A stretch of 64,000 nucleotides of DNA from assembly GCF_008831285.2 (NCBI RefSeq), contig NC_045138.2, forward strand, positions 22,479,934 to 22,543,933, read 5' to 3'. This document shows positions 36,573 through 47,660 of this stretch, in pieces. Both the position numbers and the translations under genes were made by a program. The first letter of the stretch is position 1. Each line of letters opens with the position of its first letter. Source of the stretch: Nymphaea colorata. Its lineage: Eukaryota > Streptophyta > Magnoliopsida > Nymphaeales > Nymphaeaceae. The notes below the pieces were generated by a model, which was not told the DNA's origin, made no database searches, and worked only from the letters and a program-made list of their open reading frames with translations.

Positions 36573-37479
36573 TGGCAAGCTTGGAGGTCTTTGTCCGAAA
36601 GGGGTTCTATGAAGTGGTTAGCGACCATGGTTGTCAAGAAAGGACTCTGAGTATACATATCTGGTGTTCTAAGTGAATACTCTCAACCCTTGTCCAGGGA
36701 TCATAATTGTGATTGTGATCGAAAATAATGTGTACTGTACATGGGTGGACAGAGTGTTGAAGTGGCTTGGTTTCAAGTTTTCTATAATTTGAGATTATCT
36801 CCATTCCAATAAATTGGTGCAAAGAGGTATGTTTCATGATCTGTAGTTTATGGTGCGTCATGCATGTCCAGCTTCCCTGTGCTTTGATAGAGGATTTTAA
36901 CTCCGTTGGAGGCCCCGGTGATAAAACAGGCAAGCACCCGGATACGGTGTCTTGTTTTGAATTTGTGGACTTTTACAGATTCTATTGGTTTAAAGATCAT
37001 TAGTTATCGAAATCTGTGATTTTACATGATGCAACAATAGATTTGTGGAGGAGAATGTTCATTATCGGATTGATCGTTGGCAGCAGCAGCTCGCAGCAAT
37101 ATTTATTTTCTGTTAAAGATTTCCTGAGAACTATCTCTGATCACAGCACCTTATTGTTGATCAAGGTCTCTATCGTAGCAGAACATATTGTAGAGAAGGG
37201 GTTGTTGCGGCTTTTAAGGTGCTGGTCATTAAGGAAGGCTATAAGAGTATTGTCAAAAATGCTTGGGAAATTATATGAGGGGTTGTAACATGGTTTGTGC
37301 GATTGGGAAACTTGAGAAGTTAGGAAGGAGATGCTGTAGAGAATAAAAATGCCTATGATGTGTTATTTTATATGTATTTAGCTAGAGAAGAACACTTGCT
37401 AGGTAATAGGTGTTTAAATGTGCATATGTTATTATATATGTATTTTTTGCTTAAAGTTTCCATGTGGACATTGAATTGT
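36573..37479. other. Probable upstream part of a decayed transposase region
   Basis: Short frames on both strands. The plus frame at 37016-37288 lies just before the recognisable hAT C-terminal segment and may belong to the same decayed gene, but shows no motif on its own. Confidence 0.35.
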
Positions 37480-38040
37480 GATGTATCTTGTTGCAGTCAT
37501 GTGGTGAAAGATGCATTGGATATGTGCTCCTAATCTTCAAAAAATTGTCATTAGTATATCGAGTCAAACATGTTCTTCGTCTGAATGTGAATGAAAGGAG
37601 TAGCTTTGACCAAATTCACATCAAGAGGAGGAATAGATTGTTTCGAAAGATATTGAATGACCTAGTATTTGTCCATTACAATCTACGTTTGCATGAAAGG
37701 CAACTTAAAACAACTTGTCCCGATCCAATTTCTTTGGACAATATATTTGCATACACCAATAAATGAATGGGTTATTGAACAAGAAGTCTTAGATATATAT
37801 GATGTATAACTTATCAAAGTTTATTTCAAAATTTGACTAGTGTTTATTGATTATGAATTATATACTGTATATCTTTTATTGTGTCCTTTTAATTTTTTTT
37901 AACTACATGTCATTTTTATTGAATGAAGGACTTATTAAGGGAATTAGAGATGGAGGTTGAGAACATTGATAAAGTCAATGCTGTTGATGACGAAGGTGAT
38001 GATGAGTGTGGAAGTGAAAATGCAACAAAAAATTGAGCTA
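37480..38040 (+). pseudogene. hAT-family transposase remnant, C-terminal dimerisation region
   Basis: The frame 37488-37766 contains ERSSFDQIHIKRRNRLF..LNDLVFVHYNLRLHERQ, which fits the hAT C-terminal dimerisation pattern of plant transposases (NWS..HTKKRNRL..LNDLVFVHYN). A stop follows, then an acidic tail (MEVENIDKVNAVDDEGDDE, from about 37950) of the sort seen after that region. The catalytic part and BED zinc finger were not found, so this is a fragment. hAT transposases cut and paste DNA with 8-bp target duplications. Confidence 0.65.
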
Positions 38041-39364
38041 ACTACTTCAACTCCAATTGTGCTATTTACCTCCATTGTCAAGTCATGAAATGAAGTCCAC
38101 AAGTTAATCATTGGAGATTGTGGTTCAAGTTTGAAGACAATTTGGATACTGATTCTTAACTAGTGATGGATAGCGATTTCAGTTTTGACCTTTGAGATAT
38201 TGTCTTGCAATATTAGTTTGAAAATTGATTTTTGTATATCAATTTGACCCAGTTCAATATTGTTACTTAATTATTGATGTGAAATGTGAATCTTTTATGA
38301 TTCTATGCTTCTACCTATTCTATTCGAACACAAAAATTTAGCATTATTGTTCACTTATTAAATTTACATATTATGAGTAAAATTAAAGTTAATTATGCTG
38401 GATTTCAAGTATGCTTATGTATTTATTTCAATTTTTAGAGCATATACATAATGGCATGTTGAATAGATTGATTTTAATGCTTGTGTTACATTGTTGTTAA
38501 TCGATGTATTGATATTTGATAGTTGATATTATTCAATTATATTGAAGTGTGCGATTATAAAGTGGCAACAGTAGTTTGATCAATGTTGTAATTGCACAGT
38601 TTTTACTTTTTAGTAATACATGAATAAATATAACTTAGTTGCAAGTCTTGTGACTCCACTTGATGTTAATTTGACTTCTTTTTGAATAATATGCGGAAAA
38701 TGATATCATTTTACTATCTTTCTATATGTAGAAGACAAGTTATACATTGTTATTTCTTCAAAGAGAAATAGTTAACATAACATGGTCTAAGTCACGGAGT
38801 TGATCAGCCGAATCACGATTAAAGAACAGCCGAGTCAGTCCCATCTGCGTCACCTATCACCAAAGTCCGTGTATTATAATATTTGAAATACTATGTTACA
38901 TCAAGCAGTGTCGTAATTCTTAGTGAAATCTATCTTTAACGCGAAAATGGGTCGGGTATCAGGACACAACTAAGTTGTATTCCTCTGTGTTTACGTTATT
39001 GCCTTAGATAGCAACACACAAGAATGGAGACCTGACTATGAGAAAGAGGCCTGCCATCATGAATCTGAGAAAAAGGAAGTCAACAAGCAGAATTTTCAGA
39101 ATATACACAACAGAAGCACAGGTTCCGATTTGTGTATTGAGCAGCGTAAAATTTCTTCTTTACTGAATACAAATGCAATAGAAAAGTTGCAGGACTGTAT
39201 TTCTACCACCAAAAGCCAGTGTGCTGGCTCACCATAAATGACACTATATAAACCTTCCCCATGGACGTAGGTTCCTCATCGGAATCGAACGACGTAATTG
39301 ATCTTGTCTCCTCCAACTTCTTTTCTTTGTCATTCCTTTACTTAGTTGTCACCTCTTTACTCTG
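38041..39364. other. AT-rich intergenic, no gene seen
   Basis: No open frame above 60 codons and no recognisable repeat end. Confidence 0.5.
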
Positions 39365-40516
39365 CACCGTATGAAGGCGAATTGCATGGACCCAATAAGC
39401 CTGGGCATCAACTGCAACAGTCTATTAGCAAGAACCTTGCTAACAACTCGGTAAAACACTCCCAACACAAAGACAGGCCGGAAGGAAGAATATATCTATA
39501 GAACCAACCTTCTTGGTAATAAGGATTAAATTATCAATGTTCAGTTTTGTCGAAAACATGGCCTTCCGGTAGAGCTGCAAGAAATTCGATTTAATGGCCT
39601 GCCATCAACTCCAGGGGCCGGCACTTAACATTCACCATATGCCACATGCTTTGATTCATAAAATATTGTGTGATGGCCGTAATGCTAGAGCTCCTTCCCA
39701 CTGACACCCGTCCATGAAAATTGCCTGAATGCAATTCTTAGAAAGATTAGATGTAGCCATTTTGTAAACGAATTTGTTATCTCTGTCCCTGACATATAGC
39801 CGAGTGAGACTTGATCTTGCCTTCCATCTAATTTCATCCTTCATCCTCCATTCAGAAATAAGGATGGAAAGATCAGTGATATGCCGTGCCATGGCCAACA
39901 CCTCATCTGAATCAAGGTCTAAAGAGGACTCCTGGGACCTAAATAGCTGTGCCACCTCCTGCTCCCAAGCATTGATCTGACCGAACTTGTTGGCCTGGTA
40001 TTGGGTTAAGTAGGCCACAATGACCTTTACAACATTGGAGAGCTCACCCGCCAATCACGGAGCAAAGAGGACAATGTTTGCTAGTAGAGCTCCTTAAACC
40101 CTCGCATGCGTAGCCACCACTATTCAAACATGAACTGACATGCAGGCCTAGGAGTCAGTTTCCATGAGATGATGAGCATTGCATGATCCAAAAATGGACC
40201 TAGCAGATAATATTGCTACAATGAAAGGAAATAAATCCAATGCCCCAATGGAGATAAACGCCCTGTCTAACAACTTCTTTGAAAGAGCGGTCCTATTGTT
40301 CCACCAAGAGTACTGTGTACCATATGTGGGGAGCGGGTGGAGCTGATTGGCCTGCACGAACTCCTGGAATTTAGATGGGCTTGACTGTGTAGGGGGATTA
40401 GCATCATCACATGAGAGCAGGCAGTTAAAATCTCCTCTCAAAATTTGAACATTCGGAAAGTGTGAGTTGATGTGTTGAACATGAAGGGCATGCGCCGTTA
40501 TGATGTTAGTGGACAT
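39365..40516 (-). pseudogene. L1-type LINE ORF2 remnant (endonuclease, linker and start of reverse transcriptase)
   Basis: On the minus strand 40516-40148 reads ..NSHFPNVQILRGDFNCLLS and YGTQYSWWNNR, the GDFN and Y.T..W.N..... pattern of the AP-type endonuclease. 40054-39656 reads WKARSSLTRLYVRDRDNKFV, the linker (W..RSR..WL.EGDRNTKFF) before reverse transcriptase. A frame-shifted stretch at about 39600-39365 matches the early reverse transcriptase block (..ITKKVGSID.., RLLQLMPRLIGSMQFAFI). Stops and frameshifts break it; the catalytic YADD region and 3' end are missing. Its 5' side stops at the copia LTR. Confidence 0.8.
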
Positions 40517-40981
40517 TTAAAACATGGTGGTTGTAATATATACGTGTTTATAGTGTTGTGGTAATGTTAGTAATGGTTCATGCAAGAGTTAAAAAGTCTG
40601 TTGATATTCTTAGGTATGGTTACCGTAGACAAGTGTCTTTATAGAATAGTGATAGTGATTAAGAGTGGTGCTGTCATGTTTATGGGTAGAGGATAGAGAG
40701 AGATGGAGTATCGAATGTGCTCATTCGTTTTAGAGTAGTGGTGATAAATGTAATTCAATTGGCTCATCATTATGAGGAATTGGGCCGTTGTAAAAGGTCG
40801 TAATTGTAAACATTTTATTCCTTGTAAGGTGAGTGCATGGGATGCTATATGTACTCCACTTGTCAGTCAACAATCACCAATGAAGTGAAGTCTTGTTACA
40901 TGCTTCTCTCTTTTCTATTCTTCTCATTTTGTTTTATCTTTCTTGCAGGTTAAAATTTAATATGTTTAAGGAAGTCCAACA
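40504..40981 (+). repeat. 5' LTR of the copia element (left edge uncertain)
   Basis: It ends ..AAGTCCAACA at 40981. Homology with the 3' LTR starts near 40576, and TGTTG at 40599 would pair with the terminal CAACA. TGTTAGTGGACA at 40504, where the LINE frame stops, is an alternative start. Shared blocks with the 3' LTR include GATATTCTTAG, GTCATGTTTATGGGTA, TAAAAGGTC and TTCTTGCAGGTT. Confidence 0.75.
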
Positions 40982-40986
40982 ATCTT

Positions 40987-40996
40987 TGGTATCAGT
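40987..40996 (+). promoter_or_regulatory. Primer binding site of the copia element (decayed)
   Basis: TGGTATCAGTG lies six bases after the 5' LTR. The first nine bases match the tRNA-iMet complement TGGTATCAGAGC; the rest has drifted. Confidence 0.7.
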
Positions 40997-42698
40997 GTTG
41001 TCAGGTTCGGATCTAAAGGTTTGAAGCACTAGGAGAGCCAGAATTTTTTTTTTTTGGTGGGGACACTCATCAAATACCTTTAATTTCTTTGGGAAGTTCT
41101 ATTGAAGTGAGTTACTTATGTTGAGAAAGTTGAAGCCCATCCATGTAATCTAATGGCCACAAATCTCAATATGTTGAATTTGTTGCAGTCCCTTTTGCCC
41201 ATTGTTAATGGCATTACAAGAAATTTAACATTTAGTGTTGTTGAAGACATGTAATTGTATTTCGTAAGGCAGCCTTAACGTTACCATGTGCGCTACCGAA
41301 CATTATGTTTTGGATTCCTTTGATAACAAAAACTGACAACGTTACTGACGATACACTTTGTAACATGCAACGTTACAAATTATCAGGATCTGCATTACAG
41401 AAGGACAAGTCATGTCTCCTGGAAGGCGTAACGTGCAGCTTGATCATAAGTAAGGCTCTCACCGCGTTACGAAATAAATTATTATTTTTTTAAATAACAA
41501 TATCAATACCAATTATTCCTAACACATAAAAAATACACAGTTCACATATCAAGTATTGAGGTAAATGACACTAATCAACCACGAAAATGCTAAGAGTATA
41601 CAAATAAATAGAAAGAGAGTAGTCATATTTTACATATCAAGAATTGAGTAAATGAAGATAATACATACACCTCCATCTACACTTTCAAACTTGATCAGTA
41701 AGTGTCAATGATAACTCTAGTGTATACTAAAATGATGACCCATGAAATAGCGACAACAAACTCTAGTTAGCCTTAGAAGCCCAAAGAAAAGTCTACAGTA
41801 GCATCAAACAAAGATCAGCAATTACAGAGAGCATCATAAGTCCTAAAATCTTTAGCGTAATTGCACAATAATTAGAAATATAATTATGATTAAGGACAGA
41901 ATTTATTATGTTAAACTCATAGTAAATGGTACGACGACGTGAAAAAAGTGTTGGAAAAATCAGAAGATAGTGATCAGTGCACCAAATTGGTTGGAAATTC
42001 TCTACTATGGATTCCCTGATTTCATCTTATCAACTCAGGTCAATCTCGTCGTTGTGTCTGCATACAAACAAAAGATATAATTTACTGGTGGAATTGTTTG
42101 CCTGGCATAAGATAGAAACCACACTGGCTGCCCTTTCTCCAAGTGTTGGAACTGTTCCGTGCCATAAGGAGAAACAATTATCGCATCCATTACTGGTGTC
42201 TGGAGCAGAACACTTTGCGAAGAAAAGAACCATAATTCACTACACGTCGATCCCCAGGAGGAATAACCATTTTACCTAGAGTATAATACAAAGAAACGCC
42301 TTTAGTGGCACAAAAGAAATTGCCCATAAAAAGAAAAAATGCAACAGTAAAACTAAATTTAGATCTTCATTGTCTTCAGGTTTACATTAAAATTAAAATT
42401 TTATTGATTAATGCTTTAGAACCAAGAGGCTCTTGCTCTGTTTGATTTCTCTTATTCTTTGTTTTGCTCTCTTTTTGCGTATACGTTTTCTTTGTTCTAT
42501 TGAATGAAGCGTATGAAGGACAACCTCCAATAAGGTGGTTCCATTGACTTCCAAGCCTAGAATCTAAACATGTGATGGTCTCTTTTCTGTACCTACACGA
42601 CAGTTAGTTGCTGCTGATACTCTTTTCTACCGTTAGATCTTAGCAACAGAATCTCACAATGCTTAACTTTAATTACATTTTCTAGACTGGAAAGGTGC

Positions 42699-42714
42699 TT
42701 ATATATATATATAT

Positions 42715-42746
<32 letters not shown>
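42699..42746. repeat. (TA)n microsatellite
   Basis: A TA run with one interruption, inside the CACTA-like element. Confidence 0.95.
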
Positions 42747-42747
<1 letters not shown>

Positions 42748-43197
42748 GCTAACCTTGATATGCTCAGAATTGAAATGTTTATCTGGACAACAGAAAATAC
42801 ATAACGAGAAAAAAGAAATTGGACTAGAGTATGATCAATTGAACAAGAACGCAAGACTTTGCAGGAAGTTAAAAATTCTAAATAGAACCCAATGAACAGT
42901 TAAGTTTGCCTAGGTGAAACTGGATTATCTACTGACATTTTATAGAACTTTAACCGACCAAAAGATGAAAATTGTGGAATTGAACCGACACCAATCTTAT
43001 ACATACTGAGTTCCAACAATGATATTGGTGGCTCTTGGCCATTATCTCCACTAAAGATTCCAACCATACCAAAGTCAGAAATCTTCCACATCATCTGCAC
43101 ATCCTAATGGTATGAAGGCCTTGAGTTCCATTGGTGAAGAAATATGCAATCTATCAGTGAGAAAGAGGAGCAAAATGGAGAGGTGAAGGAAACGATT

Positions 43198-43330
43198 GAG
43201 AGAGAGAGAGAGAGAGAGAGAAGCAATAAGGACCAAAGAGGTAGGACAAGACAAGAGAGAGGGAGACAGAGAGAGGCGGGAATGGAGAGAGAGAGAGACA
43301 CACGCAAAGACAGAGAGAGATTGAGAGAGG
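43198..43330. repeat. GA-rich low-complexity stretch
   Basis: GA dinucleotides and purine-rich variants over about 130 bases. The opposed 74- and 104-codon frames (RERERE and SLSLSL) arise from it. Confidence 0.85.
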
Positions 43331-44389
43331 AGACGAGTTTGGAGGGCGAGGAGACGAACTTGAAATGAGAAAGAAAATAGATGGGCAGGGTTAGGAAAAT
43401 TTCATTTCCGGCGCCCACTTTTAATAATGTGAGATGTTTTTTTTTTGAAATAATGACTCTTTAAAAACCAATGTTACTATACCCCTAAGTTCTTGTAGTG
43501 TGAGAAGAATTATGAATTTTGGAGTATAAAAATGAAAACCTTTTTCATTTCACAAGAATTACAGGATCTTGTTGAGACTTGATATGTAGAAGTAGAATCC
43601 TCCAAATCATAAGGAAAGGGTACAAAACTAAGTGATGTTAGAGAACAACGAAAAGAAAAGATATCAAGGCATTGTTGGTGCTACAATCAGATTCCATAAT
43701 TCCATGGATTGCAAATGTGACTAAATGGAATGAAGCATGGACTATATTAAGGCAAGAATTTTAAGGTGACAAAAAAATCACTATAGTAAAGTTTTAATCT
43801 CCATTGACAGAATTTGAAACATTCTCTATGAAAGGTGGTGAGTCTATTTCAACTTCAATTTCTAGACTTGCTATCATTGTTAATCAAAAGAGGACATTTA
43901 GGAAAACTATCACTGATCAAAAGGTAGTCAATAAAGTCTTGAGAAGTTTGCCACCAAAATTTGATCATATCCTTACAGTCGTATAAGAATTTAAAGACCT
44001 TTTTTCTTGTACTTTGAACACACTAATGGGCTCCTTGTTGGCACATGAACAACGGTTGAATAGAAGTATGGAAAGCATGACTGAACACGTTTTTTCATTA
44101 AAAGCTAATTGCAGTGAACAAAGCCATAGATGTGGACGCTATTGAGGTGGTTGTGTAGACTAGAAAGAGGCCACAAAAGGTCAAACTATCAAAATTACAA
44201 TCAGGGTGAGAGAAACAATTCAAGCTACCAAAATTCAAAAGGTAAACAATGTTATTTTTGTAAAAAAATTAGTCACTTGGAAGCAAACTGTTTTGAAAAA
44301 GTCAAACAACATGCAAATTTTGTGAAAGAAGAAAGTAAATCTCTTTCTCACAAGTACAAAATTAAACATCAGTATCTAAAATGTGTGGT

Positions 44390-45654
44390 TTTTGGACAGT
44401 AGTTTTAGTAACCACATAACTTGTTGGAAAAGTTCATTTAGAAGTATTAATGAGTTTGTGAAATTCAGATTATGAGAAAATACATTGTTGATGCAACATT
44501 TGAATCTGGTGAAAGAAAACTCATGGAAGATGTGCATTATGTAACCGGCTTAGCACAAAAAATTGCTAAGCGAAGTACTACTTATACAAAGTAGTCGTTT
44601 AGTTATTCTCAAAGATAGTGCATGTGAGATAAGAGAGGCTGAAGAAATAATTGCTAAAATTGATATGGCGCAAAATTGTATGTTTCCTCTCGAACCTTAC
44701 TGTTTTGACAATCACACTTTAGTTGCTAAAGATGATGAGATGTCTACTCTTTGGCACCTAAGAATGAACATTTGCATTTTAATGGATTGAAATTACTTAT
44801 TAAAAAATTGGTTTTGATGTTGCCTTTTATTGTACAACGTAATAAAGTTTGTGAAGGTTGTGTGTATGGGAAGCAACATCAATTGTCATTTTTAAGTTGC
44901 TAGGCTTGAAGACCTTGTCAACCATTAGAATTAGTTTAATGAGGATGTGATCAATGAATAATAATAATAATAAATATATTTTGTTATTCACTGATGACTC
45001 TTCTCGCATGAGATGGGTTTATTTTCTCTCTCCACGGATATGAAACTTTCTAAAATTTTAAAAAGTTCAAAGCTCTTCTTGAAAAACAAATTGATCACAA
45101 TATCAAAATTTTATGTGTGGGTGAGAATTATTATCTGATAATTCTAATATTTTTGTAAAAAAAAAGGTTTGTAACTGACGATTAGAAAGACATCTAAACA
45201 AAATGCTGTCACTGAAAGAAATAATATAACAGTTATGAAAGTGGCTCATAGGATGTTTGTCAAGTATCTTCCTTTGAATTTTTAGGTAAAAGTTGTAGCT
45301 ACCTCAGTTTATTTGTTGAATATCTTACAAATAAATGTGGTACAAAACAAAACCTCATATGTTGCATGGATCATGAGAAAACCTCTTGTAAGTAATTTGA
45401 ACATTTTTTATTGCACTACTTATGCATTGATTAATGCATATAAATACTCTAAGTTAGACAAAAAGAACAAAAAATGTATTTTTGTTAGTTATAGCGATGA
45501 ATCTAAAGGTCATCTCTTATAGAATCCCGTTTCAAAAAAGTCAATCGTCTGTTGTGATTTAGCTTTTTATGAAAGTAGTAAATGAAAATAAAGCAAAAAT
45601 GATTCTAAGCAATTGTTATTTGATGAAAAAACATTTTTTCAAGGTAAATAGGAA
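44390..45654 (+). pseudogene. copia protease trace, GAG-pre-integrase and integrase
   Basis: After a degraded protease active-site block (..SNHIT-like, about 44390-44420) come LWHLRMN and CEGCVYGKQH (about 44750-44880), typical of the GAG-pre-integrase zinc-binding region. Integrase-core pieces follow (FTDDSSRMRWVYF near 44990; VAHRMFVKYLPLNFW near 45240), then KYSKLDKKNKKCIFVSYS near 45450. Integrase would insert the cDNA; here frameshifts and stops separate the blocks. Confidence 0.8.
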
Positions 45655-46713
45655 GTTCCTATTTATATACCCTGGGTCCCAATTTATAAACCCTGGGTCC
45701 AATTCTTATCCATTTCTCCATTTAGTTCAAGTCTTCTGAAACACTGTCAGTTGCACTGTACTCCTGGCTGGGAAGCCATTTTAGCTGTCAAGCTGAAGGA
45801 GGTCAAGGATTTGATGATATGTCTCATGGCATATTAAGGTAACAAAAATGTTCTTTAGGTTGTGAATACAAGGAGTAGAAGAGAAAAGTCGGGCAAAAGA
45901 AATTGCATGAAAAAGTGAAGGGGACTTATGTATGATGTTTCAGTGAAAGAATCTTGTTCATAGAATGAGGATTTCATTCTGGAGCAAATAGAACAAAATT
46001 GGACAAATTCGTGCAAGTTTAATTGGAATAGCGAAAAAAGCTGGAGGTTTATGGATTGGGAAGGGCCTACATGCATCTAGCTGTTTGGCATTCTCTTCAA
46101 TCTAAAGACTTTGCAACTGTGGAGGTGTTGCTCACTTACAATTGCAGTGCTACTGATAATGTATGACCTACTACTTTTAAGAAGGAAATTTTGCCAGTTG
46201 GTTTTGTTTTGTAGGAGATACGAATATGACAATGTTTTTGCAGGAAGGGAAGACTCCGCTAGATCATCTTTTACACGCCTGCCAATAAATAGTTGATTTA
46301 TATGTCTTTGTAAGTGTTGGGGGGCTGGAATGTGATTCTGTAAATTGTCATGGATGTGATAAGTTTAGTTTTTGTTTTCCTTTGTTACCAAAATCTTGTT
46401 TCTGTTGCAATAGATAAGTTTTTGTTTTGTGTTCCTTGGTAACGAGTTAATCGAGCCTTAATCAAGCTCGATAAGGATGAGTAGTCCCAAACGAGTTTAT
46501 CGAGCCTTAATCGAGCTCGAGTTCAACAAGGAAGGATGAGTAGTCTCAAACGAGTTTATCGAGCTTAGTCGAGTCGAGCTCGAGCTCGACACATGACTAT
46601 CGAGTCAAGTTCGAGCTAGTGTAGTCGAGCTATTTTCGAGCTCGAGGTCTTACTTAGTCGAGCCGAGTTCGAGCTGGCCAAGCTCGGGCTCGACTCGGCT
46701 CGTGTTCAGCCCT
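45655..46713. mobile_element. hAT-like insertion between copia integrase and reverse transcriptase
   Basis: AATAGGAA occurs exactly at 45647-45654 and 46714-46721, as an 8-bp hAT target duplication would. The right end, inverted, is AGGGCTGAACACGAGCCGAG and the last 270 bases are packed with TCGAGC/GAGCTCG words, typical of non-autonomous hAT elements. A roughly 62-bp unit (..CGAGCCTTAATC..GGATGAGTAGTC) is repeated at 46440-46570. A matching left terminus was not found, so the insertion may be composite or left-truncated. Confidence 0.55.
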
Positions 46714-46721
46714 AATAGGAA

Positions 46722-47300
46722 CAACCCTCATCTAGCTCTACAAGGTCACCAGGCAATGATGGTGAAGAATCAAGCAATGAGGAAACACCACCAAAAAGAT
46801 ACGTTTTCTATAAGATATTTATAAATGTGCATTTGCTACATGCCATTGAGGAAATTGATACATGAAAACTAACATATTTACAACCTGGAAAATTTCCCAT
46901 TGGTTTAAAATGGGTTTATAAAGTAAAATATGACAAGGTGGAAATGTAAAAAAATATAAATCTAGGTTCGCAGCGACATGATATGTTTAAAAATAGGAAG
47001 TTGATTTTTTTGAAACGTGTTCTTTTGTGACCAGATTTGAAATTGTTAGATTGGCTCTTGCAATGGTTGCACAAAAGGGTTGGCAAGTTTTTTCAGTTTG
47101 ATGTTAAATCAGATTTTTTAAATTGTTATTTAAATGAAATTGTTATATTGATCAATCCCAAGGTTTTGTTGTTGCTCGCAAGAAAAGAAAAAAGTATACA
47201 AGTTGAAGAAAGCCATGTATGGCTTGAAATAAGCATTTTGGGCATGGTATAGCTGATTAGACTCATATTTCCATCAAAAATATGGTTTATTCAAGAGTTG
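46722..47300 (+). pseudogene. copia reverse transcriptase, truncated
   Basis: An acidic linker (NDGEESSNEETPP) leads into a block with WVYKVKYDK and, after frameshifts, QFDVKSDFLNCYLNE, the DVKxAFLNG motif carrying the first catalytic aspartate. The frame runs to about 47300 and stops at the LTR; the YVDD box and RNase H are absent. Confidence 0.82.
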
Positions 47301-47306
47301 AATAGT

Positions 47307-47660
47307 CTCTTGATATTCTTAGTTTGTGTTAACATGGTCATGTGTCTTTATGAAATGGTAGTAATGATTAAGAGCAGTGGTGTCATGTTTATGGGTAAAG
47401 GGTGGAGAGAAATGGAGTACTGAATGTGGCCAATAGTGGGGATAAATATAATTTAATACACCCGTCATTATGATAGAGTGGACCTTTGTAAAAGGTCATA
47501 ATTATAAACTTTTATTGGCGCATGAGAAGCTATATACAATTATAATACAGCCCCGTTGTCAAGCAGCAATGGAGTCAAGTTTTGTCAGGTGCCTGTATTT
47601 TCTTGTTTTCTTCATCGTTCTTGCAGGTTTCCGTTTCATGTGTTTACAGAAAGTGAACGA
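47307..47660 (+). repeat. 3' LTR of the copia element
   Basis: CTTGATATTCTTAG, GTCATGTTTATGGGTAAAGG, TAAAAGGTCATAATTA and TTCTTGCAGGTTTCC match the 5' LTR in order. The end is decayed near 47658. There is no polypurine tract before it because the 3' internal part is deleted. Confidence 0.78.

Larger units (their letters stand above)
41212..43500. mobile_element. CACTA-like non-autonomous insertion in copia gag
   Basis: The left end is CATTACAAGAAATTT and the right end, inverted, CACTACAAGAACTT, so the termini match CACTACAAGAA-type CACTA ends. Flanks are TGG on the left and TGA on the right, a 3-bp target duplication with one change. Removing the element and one flank copy restores the gag reading frame. 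The left subterminal region repeats AACGTTAC-like words (about 41277, 41338, 41370, 41461), as subterminal transposase-binding repeats do. It carries a (TA)n, a GA-rich stretch (43198-43330) and no transposase. Confidence 0.75.
41153..44402 (+). pseudogene. copia gag, interrupted and decayed
   Basis: The gag frame opens with ATG at 41153 (MATNLNMLNLLQ..) and breaks at 41211. It resumes at 43501 beyond a 2.3-kb insertion with ..NYEFWSIKMKTFF, the normal N-terminal gag motif. A UBN2-type segment follows (43804-43986, ..KVVNKVLRSLPPKFDHI) and then a CCHC zinc knuckle CYFCKKISHLEANC at about 44250-44291, which packages the element RNA. Stops after 43560 and 43986 show it is dead. Confidence 0.85.
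40504..47660 (+). mobile_element. Old full-length Ty1-copia retrotransposon with nested insertions
   Basis: Two diverged LTRs (about 40504 or 40599-40981 and about 47307-47660) enclose, in order, a primer binding site, gag, zinc knuckle, protease trace, GAG-pre-integrase, integrase and the start of reverse transcriptase, all on plus. Two later transposons split it (41212-43500 and about 45655-46713). Reverse transcriptase ends abruptly before the 3' LTR, so the rest and RNase H are deleted. Stops and frameshifts occur throughout, so it cannot move on its own. Confidence 0.88.

Noticed and set aside
39270-39300. GAATCGAAC-like word considered as a tRNA T-arm
   Set aside because: No acceptor stem or anticodon arm could be folded around it.
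43104-43418. 104-codon minus frame with long Ser-Leu runs, and its plus-strand Arg-Glu counterpart
   Set aside because: Translation of a GA-rich low-complexity stretch inside the CACTA-like element.
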